A stretch of 64,000 nucleotides of DNA from Halicephalobus mephisto (taxonomy: Eukaryota; Nematoda; Chromadorea; Rhabditida; Panagrolaimidae), in assembly GCA_009193035.1 (NCBI GenBank), contig SWDT01000144.1, positions 62,001 through 126,000 on the forward strand, read 5' to 3'. Every line of letters starts with the position of its first letter. The first letter of the stretch is position 1. Positions 23,030 through 33,705 of the stretch are shown here, piece by piece. The translations under genes and the position numbers were made by a program. Below the pieces are notes generated by a model. It searched no databases, was not told where the DNA came from, and was given only the letters and a program-made list of their open reading frames with translations.

Positions 23030-23212
23030 CGTCTCCCGTGAGATGTTCCCTTTTGCATTCTTCAATAGAAAGAGGACTGTTCAGTCTTGGATGCTTTGGA
23101 TATCTTTGGTTGTGGAGACTATGTGTCCACAGTAATGCTATGTTCATCTTGGAAATCTTTCAAAGTACTCGATCTAACATTTGCTAGACAAGTAGTGACA
23201 GTGGGGACATAA
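23030..23212 (+). pseudogene. F-box-like relic with in-frame stops
   Basis: One frame reads RLP, stop, DVPFCILQ, stop, then DCSVLDALDIFGCGDYVSTV followed by MLCSSWKSF, before a stop at 23210. The order Leu-Pro, Asp-Val, Ile-Leu, then Cys-Ser-x-Trp resembles a nematode F-box. With two internal stops it would be a dead copy. The match is by eye and weak. Confidence 0.25.
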
Positions 23213-23599
23213 AAGCTGGTATATACTCCTAGACTAGACCCCAACGTGTACCTTCTTTATGACACCATATACCCAATCTGTCTAGTTCTTATGCCTCATG
23301 TTTCACGAATGATAGATCAAGTAGTACCAAGAAATGATTCTGAAAGTCGTTATTTGTACAGACAATTGCTTCGACGCACATTTTAGAGATCATTTGCAAA
23401 TATTTCAAGAAGTATGTTTTAATCTTTATTCTCATGACGAAATCTGTTCAACACGGCTTCCGGATATTTTTCGATACTAAATCTGGGTTTTATGTTTACG
23501 AAAAGTACAGGTAAGTAAAAAACTATTATTTTTTATTTGTTTATTTTTATAAAACAAGTGAAAATAAAATTTATTTTTACACTCTTTTGATTACGAAAC

Positions 23600-24903
23600 T
23601 TAGCGTATCGTAAATGAATTCGTCGAACTCGCCAGTGGTGCTATTGGTTCCGGAATTTCTACGTTATTTTTGACAATTTCCAAAGCAATAAAAACTTTTC
23701 TCATCCATCGACTTGAGAACCTCCAATATGGACTAATACAAACGATGTTAATTCCCGTCGATATCAACGGGGAAATAGCTACCATTATCATGGCGATTTA
23801 TCCTATTCAAGTGGGTATGGTTGTTTCAAAAAGCGCTGCAAATATGAATCCAGAAATCGGAAAAACTACAAAAATAACTGGAGTAGCCATCTAAACTAGT
23901 AGAACTCTGGTCAATTGTAAGTGCATTTTGTAAGTCGTGGTGGAGAAACTTGATAAATTTCTCTTCAAAGTTCTGATTATGTAAAAACAACAAGATATAG
24001 AGATTTCTTCAGAGAATAGGAACATTCCTGTCACAAATGAAGCCAAATACGGGACTACTGGATGGAATACATCAGAGAGGACAATGTGAGCCTAAAGGGG
24101 TATATCCTTAAAAAACCTCGGATAGAATTTAAGTACTTCGTTAATTCAATCGTTCGGAACGATTACGGTCATATAGGTGGGGATCACAATAGCTACACAG
24201 ATTGACTCTCTAAATATATAGTAAGCAATGATGCCAGGAATTAACATCAGATAACCGTGATATTTGGTATCTTGTTGGATTATAGTGAATCTATACATGA
24301 TCCAGTAATTCTGATTAGCCATTAATATTACTAAGACTCACAAAAACACTGCAAGCTAAACTGAATTTATTTTTTTCAATTATAATTCTTCTTACCATAA
24401 TTCTAGGCAATTTATCTCCGAAAAATTGAATCACGTCGTTCGCTAATTTATTTAAAATCGTTCCTGGAACCGGGAAGAATAATCCTGAGCCAAAGAAAAC
24501 TTCAAGAACAATGTTAAAGATAATATCCCACGTGGTAACATAAGCAAATAATTTACCGTATTCATGGTTTTGGAAGATTTTGAAAGCATTAAAAAGATAG
24601 AATACAACTACATGGTAATGGTCAAACCAGTAAAGAACATCAAAACGCCTTCGTGACTGTGGTGCCAGGAAACAGATCATTCAACATTTCCTGAAATGCC
24701 CAGCAAAGAACCGAACCATTCAACCTTATCATCGTTGGACTGACCCAATCACAGCCATGAAGACGTTATTCCCCGATTTCGTACCAAATATACAACTGTT
24801 GGAAGAGGCAATAAATAAATAATAATAATAATAGAACGCCTTCGTGGAAATTTGATATTTGCAGAATTGCAATAGTATTTGGGAAATCAAAGAAAGTTTT
24901 GTT
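23600..24903 (-). pseudogene. srh-like seven-pass chemoreceptor pseudogene, broken by a LINE
   Basis: Reading leftward: FFDFPNTIAILQISNFHEG and VLMFFTGLTITM (N-terminus), a frameshift, VVFYLFNAFKIFQNHEYGKL, then FFPVPGTI, a central region, SSFSTTTYKMHLQLTRVLLV, stop, MATPVIFVVFPISG, and IAMIMVAISPLISTGINIVC. The layout and motifs (S-x-x-T...Q-x-x...Q-I-x-x-P in intact members) fit the nematode srh/str class. A stop at 23891-23893 stands where the family has Gln, further stops follow at TIPT-stop-IG-stop, and a LINE fragment at 24656 splits the first exon. Removing the insertion restores continuity between NFHEG and VLMFF. Confidence 0.75.
24656..24834 (+). mobile_element. 5'-truncated non-LTR retrotransposon with 12-bp target duplication
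   Basis: AACGCCTTCGTG occurs at 24644-24655 and again at 24835-24846, flanking a 179-bp insert. The insert encodes DCGARKQIIQHFLKCPAKNR, matching the C-terminal Cys-x-x-x...His-x-x-x-x-Cys region typical of LINE reverse transcriptases, then runs on to LLEEAINK and a stop, and ends in an AAT-rich simple-repeat tail. 5' truncation, tail and target duplication are the hallmarks of target-primed insertion. It landed in the chemoreceptor pseudogene in the opposite orientation. Confidence 0.88.
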
Positions 24904-25924
24904 TATATTATGTATTGGAGCAGGTGAGATAGATTCTAAAGAATTGTAAAATAGAGTGTTAAATTATTTACTAGAATACAATATATCTTTGACATACTTT
25001 GAAATTTTTTGAATTCCATTTTCATTGAGTTTTGACTTTTGGATTCTTGATGATTATTAAAAATACTACCAAAGACAAAATAGTATGAAAAAGCATGTTG
25101 AAGGAATAAGATTACTAAAATGACAACAGAAAAATACTAATTTTATATTTAAAAAACTATATTAAAATTTAAACCATTTTATTCAATATGAACTTTTCCT
25201 CGTACGATATGTACATGTCAGAAAAAGCGATAGATGTTTATTCAGTATCTTTGTTTCTTCATTCAAACAGTACAAATAGGAGCAAATTATTCGTTTTGAT
25301 GTACAAGGCGTTCTAAAAACAGGTTTGTTATTTTAAATCGCTCTAATTTGACAAAGACAGGATGGATTTTCATAATTTATTTTTTGGCGAAATTGGATGA
25401 GTTCACTATTTTATTTAATATCAAAAGTCATAAAATGGGAATTGATTTTCATTAAAAAATTTAATACCGTAAAAATATAATTCACATTACAAAAGCAAAC
25501 TTACAAATTTTGGTGTTTTGTTTTAAAATTCACTTTATTAATTTCTTGAAAAAAGGTTTTGTTTATTGTTCTGGATAAGTAATTTAATTTTGTAAAATTG
25601 CTTGATCATAAACGAAATAACGAAGTTATTTGAATTGAACGAAAAAAGATGAAAACTCATTTAGTTTTTGCTAAGTTAGAACAATGTTAAATTTGTGTTT
25701 TTTGAGATATCTTTGCTGAATAGATATTTCTTTTTTGCTTTATTTTTATCTGAAACAACTTATATATAAATATTAAAGAAATCCTTAAGTACAAAATACT
25801 ATACAAGAACAGGAACTAATGTACTTATATACTATAATTCTTCAAAGTTATATGTGATAGATTTTAGAAATGTTTATTTTCTATTCCGTCATTTATTCAC
25901 GACTCGGATTTAATTGAAACCTAT
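24904..25924. other. Intergenic with one dispersed repeat
   Basis: AT-rich, without supported coding sequence. The 3' UTR of the minus-strand carboxylesterase should extend into its right end. A dispersed repeat occupies about 25308-25690. Confidence 0.5.
25308..25690 (+). repeat. Dispersed AT-rich repeat, copy 2
   Basis: It begins GTTCTAAAAACAGGTTTG and TTTAAATCGCTCTAATTT, continues with GGATTTTCATAATTTATTT, TTTTGGTGTTTTGTTTT and AAATAACGAAGTTATTTGAA, and ends near AAAACTCATTTAG. The order of blocks equals that at 7065-7420. It resembles the third copy at 41155 in its first 40 bases (GTTCCAAAAACAAGTCTAAA). Confidence 0.55.
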
Positions 25925-27661
25925 CTAGAGATGTTCCCTAATCCATCGATTGCTAGGCCAATCATAGCCAAACTCTTCTGCCAGAGCATCCCAGAATTTT
26001 ACTCTTTCTAGCCAGAGATTGTCCTCCAACTTTGTAGTGCTTCCAATTCGAATAAACGGGATCTTGTCTTCTAGCAATTTGGGAACGACTAATTCATTAC
26101 ATTTAGGAACTCCGTTCTTGGCAAAATTAACAAAGACTTCTGCGAATTCATCGACAACCTTCTCATATTCTCCTTTTAACGGAGTATCGGGCAGAGTGGC
26201 TCCACCCCCAAATAGAGCAATGGCGTCAGAAGCATGGAAGGCTCCATCGACGAGGGGGTTCTCTATCGGCGGGAAGTCATATACGTAAAAGTAAACTTGA
26301 TGTCCTGTTTTGTGTTTCTCGATAGCTTCTCTCATACAAGGAATGTTGAAATGTATATCTGACAAGAGCTGGACATAGGTTTGAAGGTCTTCATTGTGAG
26401 TGTAGTTCTGTTTTTGCTTGAGATAGAAATCTATGATCTTCTCAATAGCTTCGGAGAATCTCTCTCCATAAGCGTTATCTTCAGAAAGCAGATACTTGGC
26501 TGCTTCAATGAAATCTCCTTCGGTGAATTTCTCGGCTTTTTCGATCGCCAACGGGACGTATTTGGCTTCGGAGACAATTAAAGGAGATGCAAGAGCTAAA
26601 AATGAAATTTGTTTTCTATAATCAATAAATCCTTACCAAATAAAAGAGCTTCTTGACTGCAAACACCAATTAGAGTTTCTTTCTTTTTTGCTTTCTCACA
26701 GCATCTTCCATAATTTTCCTGGATCTCGGTGTTAATCAAGTCGTCGTCAATTGTTGGATTAAAGTACATTATCTTTAATGTGTCAAGTTCAGACATGCCC
26801 TGTACAAATTGCTTTGTTCCGTTTATTAATTCTTCCGCATTTAATGTTTGCAATTTCTTTTTCTTCTCTTCTGAAGATCCAGAGAATCCAAACACTTCAT
26901 TAATCTTATTCGAAGACCCTAACACCTTCTCGCTGAATACCCACTGCGCTTGGGTGGATCCTGACATTATAATAGATCTTTTGAAAAGGTTCTCAGCTCC
27001 TTTCGCCATAGTAATCAGTGAAGTAGAACCTCCTCCGGCAGATTCTCCAAACAAAGTTACGTTATCTGGATCTCCATCAAAGTCTCGGACAACTTCTTGA
27101 ACAAACTTCAACCCTTGTATCTGATCCCATATCCCGTAATTCCCTGCAGCTACACTATCTCCAGTGGTGTAGAACCCAAGAACCCCCAGTCTGTATTGGA
27201 CGGCCACGAATATCACTCCTTTGGACACAATTCTGTCAGCAGCTTTTTCGTAGTTAGCATCATTGGCTGACCCGAAGAGAAAACCCCCTCCGTGGATGAA
27301 GAACATGACTGGATATCCATTGGCATTCGGAGGAGGAGATTTTGGACGAATCAGGTTCAAGTAGAGACAGTCTTCTTGACCTTCAGGGTTTAACATAGTT
27401 GGATAAGTGATACAAGGAGGTTTTGGAGTTTTTGCTTCGAGAATCCCTTCCCAAGGTTCTGGAGGCTGTGGTTTCTGGAAAAATATCCAATTTTAATCAA
27501 CCTATCTCCAATCATCAGCTTACCTCGAACCTCAATTCCCCTACAGGTGGTTTCGCAAAGGGAATCCCTAAGAATACTTCCGTCTCATATCCACGTTGAG
27601 CTTGGAATTGAAATCCTTTGATTTTGCCGTATTTAGTGGCAATTATTGGATCAAATTCCAT
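25925..27661 (-). CDS. Type-B carboxylesterase
   Basis: Exons 27661-27524, 27474-26637 and 26595-25925 give 548 residues, the normal size for the family. It starts MEFDPIIATKYGKIKGF, without an obvious signal peptide, so a cytosolic location is likely unless an upstream exon exists. Visible features: GIPFAKPPVGELRF, oxyanion-hole HGGG at about 106-109, nucleophile Ser191 in FGESAGG, a candidate catalytic Glu in GVCSQEALLF, and candidate catalytic His in GAFHASD. It should hydrolyse carboxylic esters (lipids or xenobiotics). Some family members have lost catalysis, but here the triad looks complete. Confidence 0.93.
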
Positions 27662-28535
27662 AATACTAACAAAGCACAAAAGATAACGTCTTTGGAAAAG
27701 GTAGAAAATGCATTAATTGATCGGAAAATGAAAACTGTGTGTCTGTATCCAATGTGCGTTTCTCCGAACTGTATGGATTGTTCAAGAGACCAAAGGTCAG
27801 CAGAATTATGAATCTTCAAAACTTTATAAATTGCTATTCTTTTAAAAAATAAACTTAATTATTAAATGCTGATTCTAACATCATTAATTGATTTTATTTT
27901 TTGATAAATTTTGAATATTTTTAAAATTGTTTTTCATATGAAAAAATATACGAAAACAGATGAATACACACAATCAAAAATATAACTCAGAAGTTATCGA
28001 AAACAACAACAGTAAGATAAATTTACATCGATATTATGATTGAACAACTGTATCTCCTTAATATTCAATGAAAGAAGGTAAAACAACAAAAAGCTATAAA
28101 GTGAGAAAAACAAACAGAGGATATTTTGGGAGAAAAACAAAAATATAATCTCGAAAAAACAAATTTCAGAGATAAAATTAGAATTCGTACAAGTTCGATG
28201 AATTAAATGGATTCTATGAAGATGATTAATGATAAAAATCAGATATTCGTATATCTGTCAGAGTCTAACAAAGTACGACGAGTATCAAGAACAATTTTTA
28301 AAGATACACTGTCTTGAACTTTATATCTCGATGGTGAATATTTTATGCACAAAAATTCAGATTTTTAGAGCTATAAGATAATTATGAAAATTTTATCAAA
28401 TAATAGTAATTTTTGTGATAGAATGGAGTTAGCTCAATCTCGTTGGTTTTGGATGGTCTTAAATATGGATATCTTGGAGATTCAATTGGATTACACACAA
28501 AAAGTGAGCATATGACATGTAATATACAGATAGAT
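27662..28535. other. Intergenic, no gene seen
   Basis: Upstream of the carboxylesterase on the minus strand, so it should hold that promoter. Very AT-rich with no supported ORF. A plus-strand frame at 27596-27811 overlaps the esterase first exon and is a shadow. Confidence 0.5.
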
Positions 28536-28753
28536 TAAAATAACTCTGATATACCAGACATTATATTTTATGTATCGATACATTAAATGTAATATCAATG
28601 TATCATATTCCGTACATCAATATATTAAAACAACTCTAATGTATCAAATATATTACACTCAATATATCGATGCATTAAGTGTAATATTTGTATTGCATTT
28701 AATGTATCGATGCATTAAATATAATGTATCCGGCATATTAGAGCTGTTTTATT
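28536..28753. repeat. Foldback element: two direct units and one inverted unit
   Basis: Unit 1 (28536-28589) begins TAAAATAACTCTGATATACC and ends ATCGATACATTAAATG. Unit 2 (about 28624-28683) repeats it in the same direction (TTAAAACAACTCTAATGTAT to CGATGCATTAAGTG). Unit 3 (28696-28753) is the inverted copy (CATTTAATGTATCGATGCAT to ATTAGAGCTGTTTTA). Units 1 and 3 form 55-bp terminal inverted repeats, typical of a MITE. No coding capacity. Confidence 0.75.
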
Positions 28754-28949
28754 GCACCCGTTTATGTATAGATGACGGTACTATGTGGATATTGTACTCA
28801 ATTTTCGAATGTTGTATGGTAAAAAACTAGTAAATTGTAACAGTTTTTAAAAATGATTTGATAAAAGCCATTGAAGGAAATACGTAAAAATATTTATGAT
28901 AAGCCTGATGAATAAATGTTTATAAAATATCTAATTAATTGGTTCTATA

Positions 28950-29569
28950 GACAATCTTCTTCTTCTTCCTAGCATTTGTCCCGCGTTATACAGGGTCTGC
29001 TTGTTTGGTCCTGGCACGCCACTTTGTTCGGTCGGCTGCGTCTCCTGGATTTAGTCCTACGATCTTCATATCGTTCTTGATTCTGTCTAACCATCGCGTT
29101 TTTGGTCTTCCTTTCAGCCTTTTCCCTTCTACTTGTGTCTCCATCGCTCTTCTAGCTACTGAATTTTCGTATCAATTTTGCGATGTTTCAGGATTTCGGC
29201 CAGTTTCCGGCTTCTTGCTGTCATTGTTCCGATGTTAATAGTAGCAAGACGTAATCTGCATGATCGTAAGTCTGATTAGTTTCGTTTCTTTAGCCGGCAA
29301 CAACCAGATACCGATAGCCCCTGCTTATTTTCCACATTACTCGGACGAGGGTGATGCGCGTCACCTCTGGGGGATGCCCTGGTCTTTCTTGTATTCTTTG
29401 TGTTGAGAATCATAATATATTGATAGGACATCCTCCCTTTTGTTGATCGGCCTGTCGCGAAAGCCTGGCATCAGGGTTTGGTCTATGTTCAGTCTGAACA
29501 TCGTCTTCGTTTTCTGTCCTATGTATCAATTTCCAGCGGCACCACGAGGAGGCTTGGACCATCACCGCC
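28950..29569 (-). mobile_element. Internally deleted RTE-type retrotransposon with 10-bp target duplication
   Basis: TGGTTCTATA at 28940-28949 and 29570-29579 flanks a 620-bp GC-rich insert. On the minus strand it encodes a fragment with ATINIGTMTARSRKLAEILK, typical of the start of an RTE/LINE endonuclease, and soon after GRPKTRWLDRIKNDMKIVGL followed by DAADRTKWRARTKQADPV, typical of the extreme C-terminus of RTE-type reverse transcriptases. The whole endonuclease core and polymerase are missing. The 3' end is a GAA-rich simple repeat. It is therefore a non-autonomous derivative that was mobilised in trans or deleted after insertion. Confidence 0.85.
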
Positions 29570-29579
29570 TGGTTCTATA

Positions 29580-30468
29580 AATAATAAAATTAAAATTTAT
29601 CATATCGATTAATTCATTCCTTAGATTTATCGATGAGTGACTTGTATAATGAGCTTTGTAAAGGCCAAAAATTATTATTTTATCCTCCATATAAAAAGTT
29701 TTCAACAAATAAAGTTATTTCTAATTTTTCTTGCATCATTTTCAAGGTTTTTGGAACTTTTTTCGAAGTTCACTGTACTATTGTATTTGATCAGTTGATT
29801 GATACTAAAGAAACTGTTTTAAAATCTTGATTTAAATTAAGATTTTGGTAAATTGAGTATATTATGTTTTTGTGGACTTTAAACAAAAGTTTTCGAACCT
29901 CTAAGACATGGGATGTATTACAGTAAAAATTAAAGAAAACAAACAACAGAAAATAGAACTTCACTGATAAACTTTGATGTTGAGATTTTTCGAAAAATAC
30001 TTTAAAATTTTCTTTTTTAATTCAAAATTACAATAAATCTATATTTAGTTATTATCCAATAATCAAAAATTACTTTGAATTATTAAATAAACGGGATTCG
30101 TGATAATGAATTTCAAATTCTACATTTTGTAAATGTTTTTCTGGAGTGAAGTAAATACACCGATAAAATTATTTTCTAGAGTATAGTCAACAGAACTTTT
30201 CAATTATACCTTATCATAACTTTCCCAGGACATCTTAAATTGATAGCTGCAGCAATGTTTATGCTTTGTTCATTAGTAATAATGCTTATTCTCCTGTTTT
30301 CTTTGTGTCTTGGTTGTTTTAATTTGATAAAAGGTATGTTCCGGAAGATACGGAGTTATTCGAGATTCATTAACCAAAGTCCAACCCTTTTGTGATAAGG
30401 TGATTATGGATAGTATTAAAGAGCAGACGTTGCAGCGAATCATTCATCTGCAACGAAAACTAAGGAAA
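29580..30468. other. Intergenic, promoter side of the lectin gene
   Basis: AT-rich, no supported gene. A 65-codon plus-strand frame at 29633 has no recognisable domain and poor composition. The frame of the lectin gene extends in phase up to 30400, but I prefer the start at 30469 because it is followed at once by a signal peptide. Confidence 0.5.
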
Positions 30469-32302
30469 ATGTTGAGGCTCGTTCTGAGTTTCCTCTTCGC
30501 TACTTCCCTTGCTTCGGCTTCTCCTGCTGTAAGAAGTGCAGCATGTTCCAGCATATCGACTACTCCCGCATACTTTAACTGCTATGTGGACCTGACTGTT
30601 GGGATCGACATGAGCCTTGCCATGGGGAACACCGCCAACATAGCAACTCTCGACAACAGCTTGTTGAGCACCTACTTCACTAACTATGCTACTGGACAAG
30701 CCACTTACACTTCTGTGATTGCCTTCGGAGCTTCAAGTATACAGAGTTCTGATTACTTCACGAATTATGGGGATCTATGCGCATTCATCCACTCGGCTGA
30801 AGCTGAAACAGTCAACATTGGATTATATGCTGCCAACTTAAGTCAGTAAGTGGGATTTATAAATCTAACTATGTAAAGCAAATATTTTCAGAGTCTTTAT
30901 AACTTATAGAGATAATCAACTCCATTCTGGTCGCAACTACCAGAAGGTCTTTGTCGTCTTCACAGCCATAACCGACACAAAGGACATCAATGCCACTCTT
31001 CCCATTGCTTCTCAAGTCCGTAATGCTGGAGCTCAAGTTGTTATCGTTGCTCTGAACACCACAGAAAATGGTGGTGTCCTTAGTCAACTTGGAGATCAGA
31101 TTTTTACTTCCCCTGACTTCACTGTAAGTAGCAGTATGATTCAGCAAATCGTTCAAACTTCTTGCACGAATTCTGGAAGCACATATAGCACAATGCCTCT
31201 TTCTACTACTACCCCTTCCAACAACAACAATGATCTTGGCAATGCCATCGGTTCTCCTTGTGCGATGAACAAGACCAATGCTTGGTTGGATGTTGTTCTT
31301 GTCGTTGACGTCTCTGCTGGCTTGACCATCAGTGATCTTCAAAAAGTGGCCTCGCAATTGGCAACTATCTTTGAGGATTTCACAATCGGACAGAATCTTA
31401 GTCATACTACTCGTGTTGGAATTGTGACCTATTCACAGGATGTTCAAGCTGTTTATAGCTTGTCTGATGTCACAGATCTCACGGCTCTTATACAACAATT
31501 CTTCAAATTATCTAGTTATCGAACTAATAACCTGGGAGGCAACCTTCCAGGAGGTCTTAAAGCTGCTCAATCCATGCTTGGCAATCAAAATAGTTATCGA
31601 CGTCAAGCAGTTGTCATGATGGCTGCCACTTACGATCCATCAGGAATTAACGATGCCAATCAAACCGCAACAAATATGAAGCAAGATGGAATAATCATAT
31701 TTGGCATTTCATACAATCCTACCGATGGAGTCTTTTCCAGTCGAATTCGTGAACTGACATCTCCGGGATACTACTATCGAAGCGACGAAGATGACATTAT
31801 AACAAAGATCTCCTTTGGATTACTTCAAGTTAACTGCTTCTGTCCTCAAGCCACTGTTCAATTTACTCTTACAAATTCCAGTTCCAATACCATCGTAAAA
31901 TATGGTGATTGTCTTCTAGGATCTGACACCATTATAGATCCATTCTTTGCACCCGATGCTTGTGGCTCTGGAATCGTAGTTTCTGTAACTAGCTCTCAAA
32001 AGCTCGATTTCATAATCGATAATATCATTGCTACACAGCTTGTCGGCAAAAAGAACTTCACAGTCGGGGCTACCCTTAGTAACGGAATCTGGAACTGGTA
32101 CAACTATAACAACACACAGTACCCATTCGGCACATTCCCGCCAGTTACAAATAACGACGGAAAGTACGGTTACTTTAACAATTACTTTGGATTCAATTGG
32201 AAATTCGTCGCTGGAGCAGGAGGATCTAATAACGCCAAAGGTGTAGTTTGTCAATATAGGGCTTGCGATACCGACTTCTTTTGTAATTTGAATATTACTT
32301 AA
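30469..32302 (+). CDS. Secreted vWA / C-type lectin-like protein (clec family)
   Basis: Two exons, 30469-30845 and 30892-32302, give 595 residues. The protein starts MLRLVLSFLFATSLASA, a clear signal peptide. A first vWA-like domain follows (CYVDLTVGIDMSLAM...), then a second vWA domain with VVLVVDVSAGLT as a degenerate MIDAS (D-x-S-x-G rather than D-x-S-x-S), then a C-terminal C-type lectin-like domain with WNWYNYNN and paired Cys (VCQYRAC). This architecture is typical of intestine-expressed nematode clec proteins implicated in pathogen response. Many N-x-S/T sites indicate glycosylation. The incomplete MIDAS suggests that metal-dependent ligand binding may be lost. Confidence 0.9.
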
Positions 32303-33705
32303 TTTTAAGTTGTTGAGTAAAAATGATTAAAGATCAATTAAAGTTGTTTCGTTATTAGTCATAAAAGGAAATCGATTATTTTCTCTATAAGACACAAAAG
32401 ATAAAGACAAGATTCTACGTATTATTCTCTGATAAGAGCTTTGATTTAGGTATTATCTTAAAATATTTGTTAGGAAAAAAAAGAAGAATTTGAAGAAGTC
32501 ACATAATGAACAAATAATGAAGGGACTCAAATAATCACTAATTCTATTTTTTAGGGTCTAATGTTATTGCATGGAATTACAGTGGTATAAACGATAAAAT
32601 TTACTGCAGTCAATATCTTACAAGATTAGTAATTTTCAGTACAATAATCTTTGGGAGAATTATATATGAAATTGAAAGTTTTCGAAAAACATACTCAAAA
32701 TGTGTAATCAATTTTTCTAAAAGTTCCTATGAACCAAGATAATGTATGAAATTCGTAAATCCTAGTTTTACCGTTTGCATTTGATTTTTTCAACAAAATC
32801 AGTTGTAATTGATGTAAAATTTACTTGATTATAAAAAAATTATTAATTATAATCAAAGTGAAGTAAATAACTAATATTTTCAAAATAAGCAATTGAGAAT
32901 TCAAATAATGACCAAAAATATACTTTCTTTTTTTTAAAACTTGATACAAACTTTTGTAAGTTTGTTTTATTTCTCTACTCCACTGGGTTGCTTTTGTGAT
33001 AAAGAAAGTGATTTATAGTTGATTCCATAAACTCATTTATATTATTAATTTTTGCTAAATACGGCTAATTGCGCAATTGAGTTTTTTCGGCCAATAGTAT
33101 AGCATTCCACCTCAATGATGTTTCACATTGATGAAGGAATTCTATTGCTGATTTCTTCAGATTATAATATTGATTTCATCAGAAAAAAAGTGATAACAAA
33201 AAAATTGAATTCATTGAAATTTGAAAATTTTCGATGAAGAATATACGAGAGAATTGCAAGATATTGTGATTCTTTATAAATCGATTTGTGAGCTAACACC
33301 CTTTCAGCTACTTTCCCTACGCTTGAATTTATATGGAGATCATGTCATCACTTACATTGATAGCTACCCAAATAGGTACTTCGAAGATCACTTTCTATAA
33401 TAATTAATGCGTATTCAGCGTTCTCTATCAAGTCCATACTTGTGATCTTCAACATTCTTCTGACTTTAATAATGGAGGATTTGATTAAAAATCTTCTTCT
33501 CTATGATCATTCACAGATATCATGATGTAAGCATGTGCAATTCTAAAGACAAAAAGTCATAGTACATTTGACCATGGGAATAATCATGAAGATCCTGTTT
33601 TACGCCCAATTATGACGAATTCATTTATTATTATCATCATTTTAAAAAATACAAAGCGAGGGATCTAATTCATTGTAAAGTTAACAATAGGTTCTATACA
33701 ATCCA
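32303..33705. other. Intergenic between convergent genes
   Basis: AT-rich with no recognisable gene. It contains the 3' UTRs of the lectin gene (+) and the flavin oxidoreductase (-). Confidence 0.5.

Noticed and set aside
29005..29238. 77-codon plus-strand frame
   Set aside because: It is antisense to the RTE-type element, which explains the region with recognisable protein on the minus strand.
30400..30468. In-frame extension of the lectin start to 30400
   Set aside because: It would bury the signal peptide behind 23 charged residues; the ATG at 30469 is followed immediately by a good signal sequence.
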